From NCBI GenBank assembly GCA_036023115.1, contig JAYKKT010000080.1, forward strand, positions 12,777,001 through 12,841,000: a stretch of 64,000 bases of DNA, read 5' to 3'. The notes under the pieces were generated by a model, which saw nothing but the letters and a program-made list of their open reading frames with translations, was not told the origin of the DNA and searched no databases. Of this stretch, positions 24,750 to 35,750 are shown piece after piece. Each line of letters begins with the position of its first letter. Position 1 is the stretch's first letter. Source of the DNA: Brasenia schreberi. Its lineage: Eukaryota > Streptophyta > Magnoliopsida > Nymphaeales > Cabombaceae. Both the position numbers and the translations under genes were made by a program.

Positions 24750-25076
24750 CCGTTCTTGAACACTTTGGAGGGATTACATACCGCAAAGAGTATTTAGATG
24801 GAAAAACTTATGATGTTAGCTGATGCCTCGGTGTGATTCCCGAAATCGAGAGAGATGCTAGACTATATGCATGGTACACAGAAAAAGAGATGAAAGAAAC
24901 ACTAGATAAGTCAAGTTCTCAAGTACATGATCGTGTGTAATGGTAGTGGTACTGGAGACTAAATATGGGAGAAGTAAAAATCAGATGGGAAGGCCACAAC
25001 ATTTGGAGCATGATTTACATTGGCATGCATTTTTAAGCAATGCAAGGCAGCAACAAACAAGTGGTGGGAGTAGATA

Positions 25077-25121
<45 letters not shown>

Positions 25122-25516
25122 GTATGCATGATCATCAGTAGATGGCTTATCAACCAGGTGTTCCTTTTTAATACAACGAAATTTGTGACTTTCAGTGCCA
25201 TGATTGAATCCCTAGAGTAATTTGTCCTTAGATTGATGCCCCATCATATCATGAGCTTAGAGAACTGATATTAGAGAAAGTAGTTAGAACTAGAGAATTT
25301 GTAGATAAGTTTTAAAATCAGTAGATGCATCGAACAAATTAAAAGATGCAAATTTATTGTATAAGTTAATGATTGGGAAAGTAGGAAAAAAGAATGTAAT
25401 ACAAGTCATCACAAACAATGCTGCCAATTATGTGAAGGCGGGTTCAATATTGATGGATAATTTCTTGTATTTATTTTGGGTGCCATGTGTTTCGCATCCC
25501 ATCAATAAGCATTAAT
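24750..25516. other. Intergenic with (TG)n(AG)n microsatellite
   Basis: (TG)n at about 25076-25100 runs directly into (AG)n at 25101-25122. I see no gene in the remainder. Confidence 0.6.
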
Positions 25517-27862
25517 TATAGTCAATACAATCTTCAAAAAACGAGATGAACATTTAATTACTTATAAGAGTGGCTTATCACAAACACAAATTGATTACTT
25601 TATTTGTAGAAAAAAAGATAGAGCGTGTTGTAAAGATTGTAAGGTAACTCCAGGAGAAAGCTTAACCACCCAACATCGACTTTTAGTTATGGATTTACAA
25701 ATAAAAAAATGGACAAAGAAGAAAAGAGTGCATCGAGCTATTCGGACTAAATGGTGGAACCTCAAAAGCGAGAAAGAAGATATATTTAAACAAAAAGTCC
25801 TTCAAGGAGATGTTTGGAATTATGTTGGCACACCCTCTGATATGTGGAACAATATGGCTATACATATTAGGAAAGTGGCGAAAGATGTGTTAGGGGTATC
25901 TAAGGGAGGTGTACCGGCACAAAAAGAAGCTTGGTGGTGGAGTGAAGTAGTACAAAATAAAATCAAGGTAAAGAGGGCATGTTACAAATTACATTATGCT
26001 AAGAAAACTAGTGAAACTTTAGAAGCTTATAAGAAAGCAAAGAAGGAAGCAAAAAAGGCCGTTAGTGAAGCAAAAGCTAAGATTTGGGAGGACTTATATA
26101 AAAAACTCAACTCAAAAGAGGGTGAAAGAGATATTTTTAGGATAGCTAGGGCTAGAGATAAGAAAACTAAAGATCTTAATTATGTTAGATGCATAAAAGA
26201 CGAGGATGAAAAAATTCTAGTGGCAAATGATGATATAAGAAATAGATGGAAAAACTATTTTTATAATCTTTTTAATGAAAATAAAGATGTTAGTATTAGT
26301 TTAGGAGATTTAGCCAAGTCAGAAAAGTATATAAACCACAATTTCTACCGACGTATTCACAAGAATGAAGTCAAAGAGGCTCTTAAACATATGAAGAGTG
26401 GTAAATCGGTAGGACCAGATAATATTCCTATAGAAGTTTAGAAAATAGTAGGAGAAATAGGAATCACTTGGCTTACAAGACTATTTAATGAAATATGGAA
26501 AAACCAAAAGATGCCCGAGGAATGGAGAGCAAGTACACTTATACTCGTATATAAGAACAAGAGAGACATTCAAAATTGTGCGAATTATCGAGGTATCAAG
26601 GTAATGAGTCATACTATGAAATTATGGGAAAGAATTATCGAACGTAGGTTAAGACAAGTATCAAGTACAACAGAGAACCAATTTGGATTTATGTCAGGTA
26701 GATCTACTATTGAAGCGATTCACCTTTTGAGACGTCTTATGGAACATTTTAGAGCAAAAAAGAAAGACCTTCACATGATATTTATTGATCTAGAAAAAGC
26801 TTATGATAGGGTACCGAGGGAGGTTCTTTGGAGAACTTTGGAAAAAAGAGGTATCTCATTGACATATATTAACCTTATAAGAGACATGTATGATGGTGCA
26901 AAAACATGTGTGAGGACTCATGAAGGAACTTCTTTGAAGTTAATATTGGGTTACATCAAGGATCAACTTTAAGTCCATACTTATTTATAATGGTGATGGA
27001 TGAGTTAACAAAACATATTCAAGATGAAGTACCTTGGTGTATGTTATTTGCAGATGACATTGTATTAGTGGAGGAGTCTAAGGAAAAAGTTAATAGAAAA
27101 TTGGAACTATGGAGAGAAACATTAGAAAACAAAGGCCTCCGACTTAGTAGAATAAAGACAGAATATATGGAATGTAAGTTTGATCATTTGGCTACTTCAG
27201 AGGACATAGAAATTAAAATTGGCACACATTGCATTCCCCAAAAGGAAAGTTTTAAATACCTAGGGTCAATTTTTCAAAGTGATGGAAGAATTGATGGAGA
27301 TGTTACACATAGAATTAATGCTGGTTGGTTAAAATGGAGAGGAGCATCAGGTATTCTTTGTGATAAGAAGATACCATTAAAATTAAAAGGTAAATATTAT
27401 AGAGCAGCAGTTAGGCCTGCCATGTTTTATGGTTCTGAGTGTTGGGCAGTTAATCATCAACATGTACAAAAGATGTCTGTGACAGAAATGAAGATGTTGA
27501 GATGGATGAGTGGTCATACAAGAAAAGACCGTATACATAATGAGGTTATTAGAAACAAATTAGGAGTGGCACCAATAGAGGATAAAATGAGAGAACATCG
27601 TTTAAGATGGTTTGGACATATAGAAAGAAGATCAAAAGAAGAACCTGTAAGAAGGTTAGAAAAACTAAATTTGGAAAGTATTAAAAGAGGTAGAGGACGA
27701 CCATAAAAGTGTTGGAAAGAAACAATAAAGAATGATCTAGCTTATTGGGAGTTAACTGCTAACATGGCACACGATAGAGATCTGTGGAAACAAAGAATCC
27801 ATGTAGCCGACCCCGTCTAGTATGGGAAAAGGCTTAGTTGTTGTTGTTGTTGTTGTTGTATA
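25517..27862 (+). mobile_element. RTE-type LINE, 5' truncated (LINE A)
   Basis: Starts inside the endonuclease coding region (TATAGTCAATACAATC matches LINE C at about 48090) and ends with the RTE 3' end GTAGCCGACCCCGTCTAGTA, then TTAG(TTG)n. It encodes the end of the endonuclease and the RT. Of the copies in this window its RT frame is the best preserved. No clear TSD was seen. Confidence 0.88.
25689..27706 (+). pseudogene. LINE A reverse transcriptase, broken by stops and a small deletion
   Basis: Three frame blocks: 25689-26441 (endonuclease end and RT N-terminus, ending at an in-frame TAG before KIVGEIG), 26511-26972 ([38 protein letters not shown] motif [19 protein letters not shown]) and 26990-27706 (catalytic FADD intact at 27047-27058, then the RTE C-terminal region RKDRIHNEVIRNKLGVAPIE). 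Compared with copy C, a few bases are missing near 26930 and shift the frame. A further TAA follows GRGRP. Confidence 0.85.
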
Positions 27863-28669
27863 ATCACGGAAGACTCAGAAGTTTCACAAGTGGAAAAAGT
27901 TATATTGGCATGCTGTAACCGATTTTGCTTTGGCATTTTCTTAAAGATCGACAACTTAAAAGAACAGATAAATTTAATTGAACTCTTTTAGCAAGTATTT
28001 TCTTGTTAACTAACATGCATTTTTTTACACAGCTTGTGTTTTATGTGAACGTAAACCTATAAACCATTGACTCGAAATATATGTCTATCTTGAAATTTAG
28101 TTGATAGGAAATGGGATAATCAAATGTTTGGAAAGTTGGTTGTATTTTGGCAACTTGCTTGAGTCTATTAATGACTCATAACATTTAAATTTCTTTTCTT
28201 TGATTCTTTAATTTTTGCAACATATATGTCTTTTGATATTTATATTATATTTTATAATTTTGCTACATGTATATTTTGACTCTTAATGAACATGTGTTCA
28301 TATTAGTTTACTCTTTACTTGAAATTGTGTGCTATTGTTATTGAAGTTGTCTAGCATGTACTTGTAGAGTTTTGCATGAAATATGATGATCATCCTTTAC
28401 CCTTGGCCTTAAACCATACTCCAAAAAAAGGTAGATAACTATTTTTATAATTTATATTTTACTTTAAGAAAAAGTTTAAGGTTTAGTTTGGTTGGTACCT
28501 TACCATGTTTTTTTCCATTGATCTTTTGTGTTGTAGGTTGGAAAAGAAAGGTGTCGGCCTAAACTGAACTACACTACAATGGTTTGCTTTTGTTTTCCCT
28601 TGCTCAACTTGACTTTGGATATCAATTAATAATGGTATGTCTTTGTTACTTTGGAATTACTTGTTGATT
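27863..28669. other. AT-rich intergenic sequence, no gene seen
   Basis: About 800 bp between LINE A and the ~0.97-kb tandem duplication. No frames or repeats of note. Confidence 0.5.
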
Positions 28670-28926
28670 CTTATCCTATATCTACTTTCATAATGGATCA
28701 TTTTAGATGATCAATAAGGGTACCCCTTTGGCACTTTTCGATTATACATGATTTCTTGAATCATATTCAGTATTTATTGATTAAATTGATTTATATTCAT
28801 GAAATAGGTCAATTGATACTTGTTTTGCTTTTTCATAATTAAGTGCTAATTGTTATACGTTTTTATATTTTTTAATTTTCTTTGTGTACCACTTAATCAT
28901 TATTTGCACAGGTAGTTGCATAGGGT

Positions 28927-29271
28927 TGTAAATGTAATAGGAGCACGGGCCCTTAGGGCCCGTGCAATTCTTGTATAAGGGAGGGCCAGGGCCATGCTGG
29001 CCCTGGCCAAAGCCGTTGGAAGCTCCAACAGCCTTGTCTCTTGATTTTCTTTTGTGATTCATGTACTAAGTGTGCTCTATAAATACCATTTCAATTCATT
29101 AATAAAGCATGTTGTCTTGGTACAACTTTTGACTTGATTCTTGTATGCTTCCGCTCTCTTATTTGTCATATTTGAAGTTTGGCATCCATACTTGGATGCC
29201 GTTTGATTCTTGGCGATTTGTTGGATTTAATTCGTGAAGCACCAACCTTCGACTATCGACAAATATTTACA
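28927..29271 (+). repeat. Copia 3 5' LTR with two perfect hairpins
   Basis: TGTAAATG...TTTACA, 345 bp. Hairpin 1: GCACGGGCCC (28943-28952) and GGGCCCGTGC (28956-28965). Hairpin 2: GGCCAGGGCCA (28984-28994) and TGGCCCTGGCC (28998-29008). Both loops are 3 bases. Confidence 0.92.
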
Positions 29272-29284
29272 TGGTATCGGAGCC
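29272..29284 (+). other. Copia 3 primer-binding site
   Basis: TGGTATCGGAGCC directly after the 5' LTR; one base from the usual initiator Met PBS (A to G). Confidence 0.85.
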
Positions 29285-29436
29285 TCAGATTGAAGAAATC
29301 GAGTGTATTGAGAAGCGTGCCATGGGTACAATTTTTGAAGAATCATATCAAACTTGAGGTTAGTTCAAAATTTTTTATTTTTCATGAAATGGAAGGCAAA
29401 AATGAGGTGTTTAGATATATCCTAGACCCAAAATGT

Positions 29437-30300
29437 TATTAAAGTTGGGCTAGGACTATAAAAAAATATTTTTTGTCAAAAAATTTTTGGGACTACATCG
29501 ATGGAACCATAAAAGAACCAACTTTGAATATTGATGGTTTGGATGATAATGAAATTGTCAAAGCTCACGAAAAATACAAGCAACATTTTAAATTGTGGGA
29601 AAAGATGAATGCAAATATTACATGGATTATTTGTTAAAATATGGATGAAAAGCTTAGAAATAGAATTAGTGCTTTTGAAAACACTTTTGAAACTTGAGAA
29701 TACTTGAAGAAACTTTATTTTCAAGATGATTTTGTATTCCAAATTGATTTAATGAAAAGAATGATTATGCTTAAACAAGGAAATCTAAGCATTAGAGACT
29801 ACCACAATGAATTTTTGGAGTTATGGACTCAATTAAGAAGCTTTGATAATTTTGAAAATCTTCACAAACTAGATGAATTTCAAGAATTCTTAGACAACCA
29901 ATATTTCTTCTTGTTTATGCATGGGTTAAGAGACGAGTTTGACTTAGAGGGGATTCCTTTTTGGTCGATCTTGTTATGGAGGAAATAAGATTGAAGAATA
30001 TGAATGTCGCCAAAGAAGCCGTGCTTGCTGCATCAAAATCGGGAGCTAATTTGAAGATTTATAAGCCTCCACATGCAAAGAATAACGAAGGCATGTCAAA
30101 GAAGCCCATGGGACCGTGGCCCAACAAAGACACCATTTGCCATTATTGTAAGAAAAGTGAGCATATTAAAACCACTTCCTCTACTTTGGAAAAAGAGTGG
30201 AAACGTGGGAGCCATAGAAGAAGGAGTCTTACCCAATAACATCAAAGCATAAATAGAAGAAAATTTCAAGGAAAAGGCAAGCATCTTCGAGAATGTTCTA
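29437..30300 (+). pseudogene. Copia 3 gag remnant
   Basis: Blocks at 29704-29988 (FQIDLMKRMIMLKQGNLSIR...EFLELWTQLRSF) and 29961-30239 are UBN2-type gag. A degenerate zinc knuckle CHYCKKSEHIK sits near 30140 and lacks the final Cys. Internal stops at several places. Confidence 0.8.
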
Positions 30301-30507
30301 TCCACTTCTCAAGGTATGTGTTGGTTTTTAGATTTCGGTGCATCTTTTTATATGACACATAGTGAAGATTCTTTAATTGATTCTTGTGAAACCATTGGAA
30401 AACATGTGTTTACAGCCGATGGAACAAAACTCTAAATCAAGAAAATAAGAAATTTTGAAAAAGAAAATTTTAAAATTCAAAATGCAAGTCTTATACCTAA
30501 ACTTAAC

Positions 30508-31560
30508 TTGAACCTACTTTCGATTGCTCAAATATGTGATAACAATTGTATAGTCACTTTCTCATCCAAACATTGTGTGGTGCAGGATCACCTATCGAGG
30601 AAGGTGATTGGTGAAGGCCATAGAGAAAGTGGATTATACAAAATGGACTATCTTGTTATTCCAAATTCTAAGTTTTGTAATGTAGCCGAAGATGCTATGC
30701 TTTGGCATAAAAGACTTGGACACTTGGACTCTCAAAAATTATGTAATATTTCCTTGATGAAAATAATTAGAGAGAAAAAGTTTGAATGTAAAGATTATAT
30801 TTTTGAAAAAATGCATCATCTTTCTTTTGGAGAAAGAAACTATGTACCAATCAAAGCTTTTGATCTAATACATTCGGATGTTTGGGGCCCCACACCCGTT
30901 GTTTCTAAAGGAGGAGTTCAATACTATGTGATTTTTGTGGATAACTTTACTCATTTTACATGGATATATCTCTTAAAACATAAATCCGAAGTATTTGAAA
31001 ATTTTGTATTCTTTTGTAATATGATCAAAAACCAATTTGGAGTCACCATTAAGATCATTATATCAGATTCAGGAGGAGAATACATGTCAAATGAATTTCA
31101 AAAATTTATTGAATCAAATGGTATTTTTCATAAAAAATCATGCACTAAAACACCCCAACAAAATGGTCTAGCGGAAAGAAAACATAGACATATTATTGAA
31201 ACATGTCGAACTATGTTAATTGCTAGTAGGGTTCCTAAATATTTATGGGTCGAAGCTACTCTTACTGCAATTTATCTCATAAATAGAATGCCTTCGTCTA
31301 ATCTTGAAAATACTTCACCTTTTGAAAAATTATATAATATCCCTTCATACTATAAACGACTTAGAGTTTTTAGATGTAGATGTTTTATGTATACAGACAA
31401 GAATGATAAACTGTCACCTAGATCTATTGAATGTGTATTTCTTGGTTATGGCATAGACAAGAAGGGTTATAGGTGCTTTGATCCCATAGAAGACAAATTA
31501 TATGTTTCTAAGGATGTAATTTTTTTTAGAGTGATGCTTATTATAAGTCCAAACCCTTAG
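30508..31560 (+). pseudogene. Copia 3 GAG-pre-integrase and integrase
   Basis: A 350-codon open segment of the polyprotein. It contains the HHCC-like region (AMLWHKRLGH... FECKDYIFEK; the second Cys of the pair is lost) and the DDE core: HSDVWGP, IISDSGGEY and NGLAERKHRH. After these come YLWVEATLTAIYLINRMPSS and the post-integrase DKNDKLSPRSIECVFLGYG. It is open but isolated from RT by stops at 31560 and beyond, so no functional polyprotein is expected. Confidence 0.88.
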
Positions 31561-31999
31561 AAAATTCTGAATCTTTCATTTTTCAAGACTTTTTTTATCT
31601 AAAAGAAGATAATGATTGTGATTCAGTAGATCATCAAGAAAACCCTGTTGAAGATAGTGATACTCCACATACAACTGTTGATACCCAATCAAATGTTGAA
31701 CCCTTTCCATCACATTATACAAGACGCCCTAGAGAAACCAATGATGCCCGTATAGAACCTGATAATACAAGATTAGAACCTAGGGTCTCAAGACCTCCCC
31801 AACGATTTGTGTCCTATGAATCTTTTGAACCATGACGAAAAAACTTGATTGCCACCCTTCGTCAAGTTAAAGAACTTATGTTCTATCATCAAGTTAAAGG
31901 TATTCCAGAATGGGAAGATGCTATGAAAGATGAACTCAATGCCCTAGATAAAAGCTCAGACATGGATAGTTACACCTATACCAAAGGATAAGAAAGTCA

Positions 32000-32515
32000 T
32001 TGGATGTCGATGGGTCTACAAAATCAAAACTTATAGCAATGGTCAGATACAAGGTTAGACTAGTTGCTAAAGGTTATGCCCAAGAATATGGAATTGACTA
32101 TGATGAAACCTTTGCCCCAGTAGCTAGAATGACCATAATTAGAATTCTCATAACCATTAGTGCGATTAGGCAATGGAATATATATCAACTTGATGTTAAG
32201 AATGCTTTTCTGAATGGTTATTTGAATGAGGAAGTTTACATAAGTCCTCCTCCTGGTCATGCTCTTAAATTGCGAAAAGCTTTGTATGGTTTGAAACAAG
32301 CTCCTAAAGCTTTGTTTGATCGATTTGAAAAATTCATGCATTTGCATAAATTTATGACTTGCTATACTGATACTACCTTGTTTGTACGTAAAACCGAATC
32401 AAACATTGTTATCTTACTTTTGTATGTGGATAATATGATCATCAGAGGGAGTGATGAAGTAGGAATTACAGAAGTTAAACTTAATCTTCATCATGAATTT
32501 GACATAAAGACTTAG
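32000..32515 (+). pseudogene. Copia 3 reverse transcriptase segment
   Basis: Encodes RYKVRLVAKGYAQEYGIDY, DETFAPVARMTIIRIL, YQLDVKNAFLNGYLNEEVY, ALYGLKQAPKALFDRF and the catalytic box as YVDN (32423-32434) where the family has YVDD. The second catalytic Asp is lost. The frame stops at 32515. Confidence 0.88.
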
Positions 32516-32571
32516 GTCTTCTAAATTACTTTTTAGGCATTGACATAACTAAAAACAATTATGGATACTTT

Positions 32572-33718
32572 ATGTCTCATACAAAATTTGTCAATGATAT
32601 CATTCAAAGATCTGGTCTTACAGACACCAAAATCGTTGACACACCAGAAGTTCTAGGCATCAAGTTAAGATCCACTGATGGTGAGAAATTAGTTGATCCC
32701 ACCCCATATCGACAGCTCATAGGTGCCCTTATCTATCTTACTATTACCATACCAGATATTTCTCATGCAGTTCACATAGCAAGTCAATTCAACAGGCACC
32801 AACTTCTGTTTATATGAGTATTGTTTTACGCATTATTCGATATGTTAGAAATACTGTTAACAGGGGGGTTCTCTTAACTTCTTCTTCTTCTTTTGATTTA
32901 TCTATATATACTGATGCTGATTGAGGTGGAGATGTCAATGATAGACACTCTATAACTGCTTTTTGTGTTTTTCTAGGTGAATCTCTCATCTCTTGGAAGT
33001 GCAAAAAGCAACAGAAAGTGTCACTCTCATCCACTGAAGCTGAATATAAGTTAAGATCTACTGATGGTGAGAAATTAGTTGATCTCACCCCGTATCGACA
33101 GCTCATAGGTGCCCTTATCTATCTTACTATTACCATATCAGATATTTCTCATGCAGTTCACATAGCAAGTCAATTTAGCATGCACCAACTTCTGTTTATA
33201 TGAGTGTTGTTTTACGCATTATTCGATATGTTAGAAATATTGTTAACAGGGGGGTTCTCTTAACTTCTTCTTCTTCTTTTAATTTATCTATATATACGGA
33301 TGCTGATTGAGGTGGAGATGTCAACGATAGACACTTTACGACTGGTTTTTGTGTTTTTCTAGGTGAATCTCTCATTCCTTGGAAGTGCAAAAAGCAACAG
33401 AAAGTGTCACTCTCATCCACTGAAGCTGAATATCGAGTCATGACTACGGCTGCGATGGAGATCTCTTGGATCACAGCTATTCTAGCAGATATGGGAGTTA
33501 CTTTGCAACATCCTGCCATCGTGTATTGCGACAACAAAAGCGCCATGTACATTGCCTCCGACAATACTTTCCATGAAAGGACGAAGCATATCGAGATGAA
33601 TTGCCACTTTGTTCGAGAAGAATGCCTGAATAAAAAGCTTTCACTGTGTTATGTCACATCTGAGATACAATTAGCAGATTTCTTCACCAAGTTCCTTTCG
33701 GCTACTCGGTTTCATTAG
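32572..33718 (+). pseudogene. Copia 3 RNase H region with tandem duplication
   Basis: Encodes the RT-RNase H connection ([35 protein letters not shown]) and RNase H ([57 protein letters not shown]). The part from LRSTDGEKL to STEAEY occurs twice; the duplication length is not a multiple of three and shifts the frame. Confidence 0.88.
32662..33433 (+). repeat. 386-bp tandem duplication within RNase H
   Basis: Copy 1 is 32662-33047 and copy 2 is 33048-33433. Both start AAGTTAAGATC and end CTGAAGCTGAATAT. The copies differ at about a dozen bases. Confidence 0.93.
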
Positions 33719-33739
33719 ACAAACTTTCAGTGTATACCC

Positions 33740-33758
33740 CGTAAGTTTGAGGGGGGGC
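33740..33758 (+). other. Copia 3 polypurine tract
   Basis: GTAAGTTTGAGGGGGGGC immediately before the 3' LTR. Confidence 0.85.
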
Positions 33759-34121
33759 TGTAAATGTAATAGGAGCACGGGCCCTAAGGGCCCATGCAGT
33801 TCTTATATAAGGGAGGACCAGAGAGCCATTGGAAGTAGCCGTTGGAGCCCCAACGGCTAGTGCTGGCCGGCCAACACTATCCTTGTCTCTTGATTTTCTT
33901 TTGTGATTCATGTACAAAGTGTGCTCTATAAATACCACTTCAATTCATTAATAAAGCATGTTGTCTTGGTATAGCTTTTGACTTAGATTCTTGTATTCTT
34001 CCGCTCTCTTATTTGTCATATTTGAAGTTTGGCATCCATACTTGGATGCCGTTTGATTCTTGGAGATTTGTTGGATTTGATTCGTGAAGCACCAACCTTC
34101 GACTATCGACAAATATTTACA
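33759..34121 (+). repeat. Copia 3 3' LTR
   Basis: 363 bp. The two hairpins of the 5' LTR are mismatched here. A different perfect hairpin is present: TAGCCGTTGG (33836-33845) and CCAACGGCTA (33850-33859). Confidence 0.92.
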
Positions 34122-34329
34122 AGGGTGTTGTGCGCATATGCGATACATAATGCTATTGAAGACATAGCTATCAACAACTAGTGAACTAGCTATTTGATAT
34201 TAATAGCTTTGTTCATGTCTAACACAACATGTAAGAAGAAAAATAAAAAAGTAAAAAATATTTTAATACCTAAATGGATTTTAAACCATTATAGTTAACA
34301 ATATACATGTAAACTTTGTAGGACGAGAA

Positions 34330-34870
34330 GCTAAAAACCCACCTTGTCACGTGTAACTTGTGTGGTTACAACGTCCACCATCTTGTATTCCTCAATTTTT
34401 TTGCTTCAACCTCACATCTCCAACCAATGCATGCAACCTAAGAAAACAAAATATAATTTTATAATTTTATAATTTTAAATCTTAACAAAAGATAGTATTT
34501 ACTTGTATTTGCCCTTTTGCTTGTTCAGCATCTTGAGGCTATTATTTGTATTAACTCTAACCACAAGAATTCTATTATATGAAACTCTTTGTAAGATTGG
34601 CTAAAGTACGAAAGAAAAAGGAAATTTCGTAAGAGTTAAGATGTAATTCATAGAGGTGAAATTAGAAGTTGGAAGTACTAAATTAATGGAAAAAACAATA
34701 ATGTTGTTTAGCCTTTCAACTTATATTTCCTTTTTATGTTTCTTTTTTCTAATGCAGACTCTAAGTGCATAACTTGGTACTTTGCTAAAATGTTTCATTC
34801 ACTTCATTTTTCAATATTAGAAGCAGTTATCACAGTTCCTTGTATCTTATATATTTTCATAGTTGGAACT
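34330..34870 (-). pseudogene. Unidentified exon-like sequence, first copy
   Basis: Minus-strand counterparts of the exon-like blocks at 35280-35746: TCTTAG|GTTGCATGCATTGG near 34433 (LHALVGDV), RVSYDE-like sequence near 34590, and IRKKKHKKEI near 34720. All have stops or shifts. No protein family recognised. Confidence 0.35.
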
Positions 34871-35279
34871 AGAGATGATCAATAAGGGTATACCTTTGAC
34901 ACTTTGTTTACGTATGATTTACTGAGTCTTATTCAACATTTATTGTTTAAACTGATTTATATTCATGAGATAGGTTAATTGGCACTTATTTTAGTTTTAC
35001 AGAATTAATTGCTAATTTGTATATGTTTTATAAATTTTTATTTTCTTTGTATACTATTGAATCTGCATTTGTGGCTGCTAGTTGTATAGGAGGTAGTGTG
35101 CATGTGCAGCACATAACACTATTAATGACATAGCTATCAATGGCGAGTAAACTAATTGTTGGCATAATGTTAATGACTTTGTTCATGTCAAACACAACAT
35201 GAAAGAAGAAAAACAAAAAAAAAAAATTACATTTTAATACCTAAATGGATTCTAAACTATTACATTTAACACTAAACAC

Positions 35280-35746
35280 CTTGTAGCACACGTACTCTTC
35301 ATTTTTATCAACATCTCCAACCAATGCACGCAACCTAAAAACTAAAATGTTAATCTAAAAATTTATTATTTTAAATCTTAATAAAATATAACACTTACCT
35401 GTATTCACTCTTTAGCCTATTCAACATTTTCAGGCTGTCATTTTCATTAACTCTAACCACAAGAGTTTCATCATATGAAACTCTTTCAAGATTGGCTGGA
35501 CTATAAAAGAAAAAAGAGATTGTTAAAAGTTAGGATGTAATGCATATTGCTGAAATTAGAAGTACTAAATGAATAGAAAAAACCTTATTGTTGCTCAACC
35601 TTGCAACTTGTATTTCCTTCTTATGTTTCTTTTTTCAATTGTAGACTTTAAGCACATGAACCATTGTTTTCTTAAAACGTTTTATTAGCTCCGTTTTTTC
35701 AATGTCCGAAATAGTTGCTATAGTTCCTTCAATTCAAAGTGTGCAA
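35280..35746 (-). pseudogene. Unidentified gene fragment, second copy (three exon-like blocks)
   Basis: Minus strand. Block 35746-35584: acceptor TTTCAG|TTGCAC; includes EGTIATISDIEKTELIKRFK and KKKHKKEIQVARLSNNK with a TGA between. Block 35500-35399: acceptor TTATAG|TCCAGCC, donor CAG|GTAAGTG; includes NLERVSYDETLVVRVNENDS and LKMLNRLKSEY. Block 35334-35280: acceptor TTTTAG|GTTGCG, donor AAG|GTGTTT; includes LRALVGDVDKNEEYVCYK. Blocks 2 and 3 join in phase, blocks 1 and 2 do not. I do not recognise the protein. Codon-like conservation between the two tandem copies suggests a real gene origin. Confidence 0.4.
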
Positions 35747-35750
35747 CTGA

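Larger units (their letters stand above)
28927..34121 (+). mobile_element. Copia retrotransposon, complete with 5-bp TSD (Copia 3)
   Basis: LTRs 28927-29271 and 33759-34121, both TGTAAATGTAATAGG...AAATATTTACA; perfect TSD AGGGT at 28922-28926 and 34122-34126; PBS at 29272; PPT at 33740-33757. Internal order is gag, GAG-pre-integrase, integrase, RT, RNase H, all in plus orientation. The coding region has several stops and a 386-bp internal tandem duplication in RNase H. Confidence 0.95.
28670..35750. repeat. ~0.97-kb tandem duplication, first copy split by Copia 3
   Basis: Copy 1 is about 28670-28926 plus 34127-34845; copy 2 is about 34846-35750. Marker words match in order: GATGATCAATAAGGGTA (28704 and 34875), TTTATATTCATGA, TAGTTG(C/T)ATAGG, TTTGTTCATGTC(T/A)AACACA, TACCTAAATGGATT, ACTCTAACCACAAGA. 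The offset, after removing the 5.2-kb Copia and its TSD, is about 967 bp. Identity is moderate. Confidence 0.75.

Noticed and set aside
30508..31560. Independent host gene of 350 codons
   Set aside because: Its motifs are those of Copia GAG-pre-integrase and integrase and it lies between matched LTRs.
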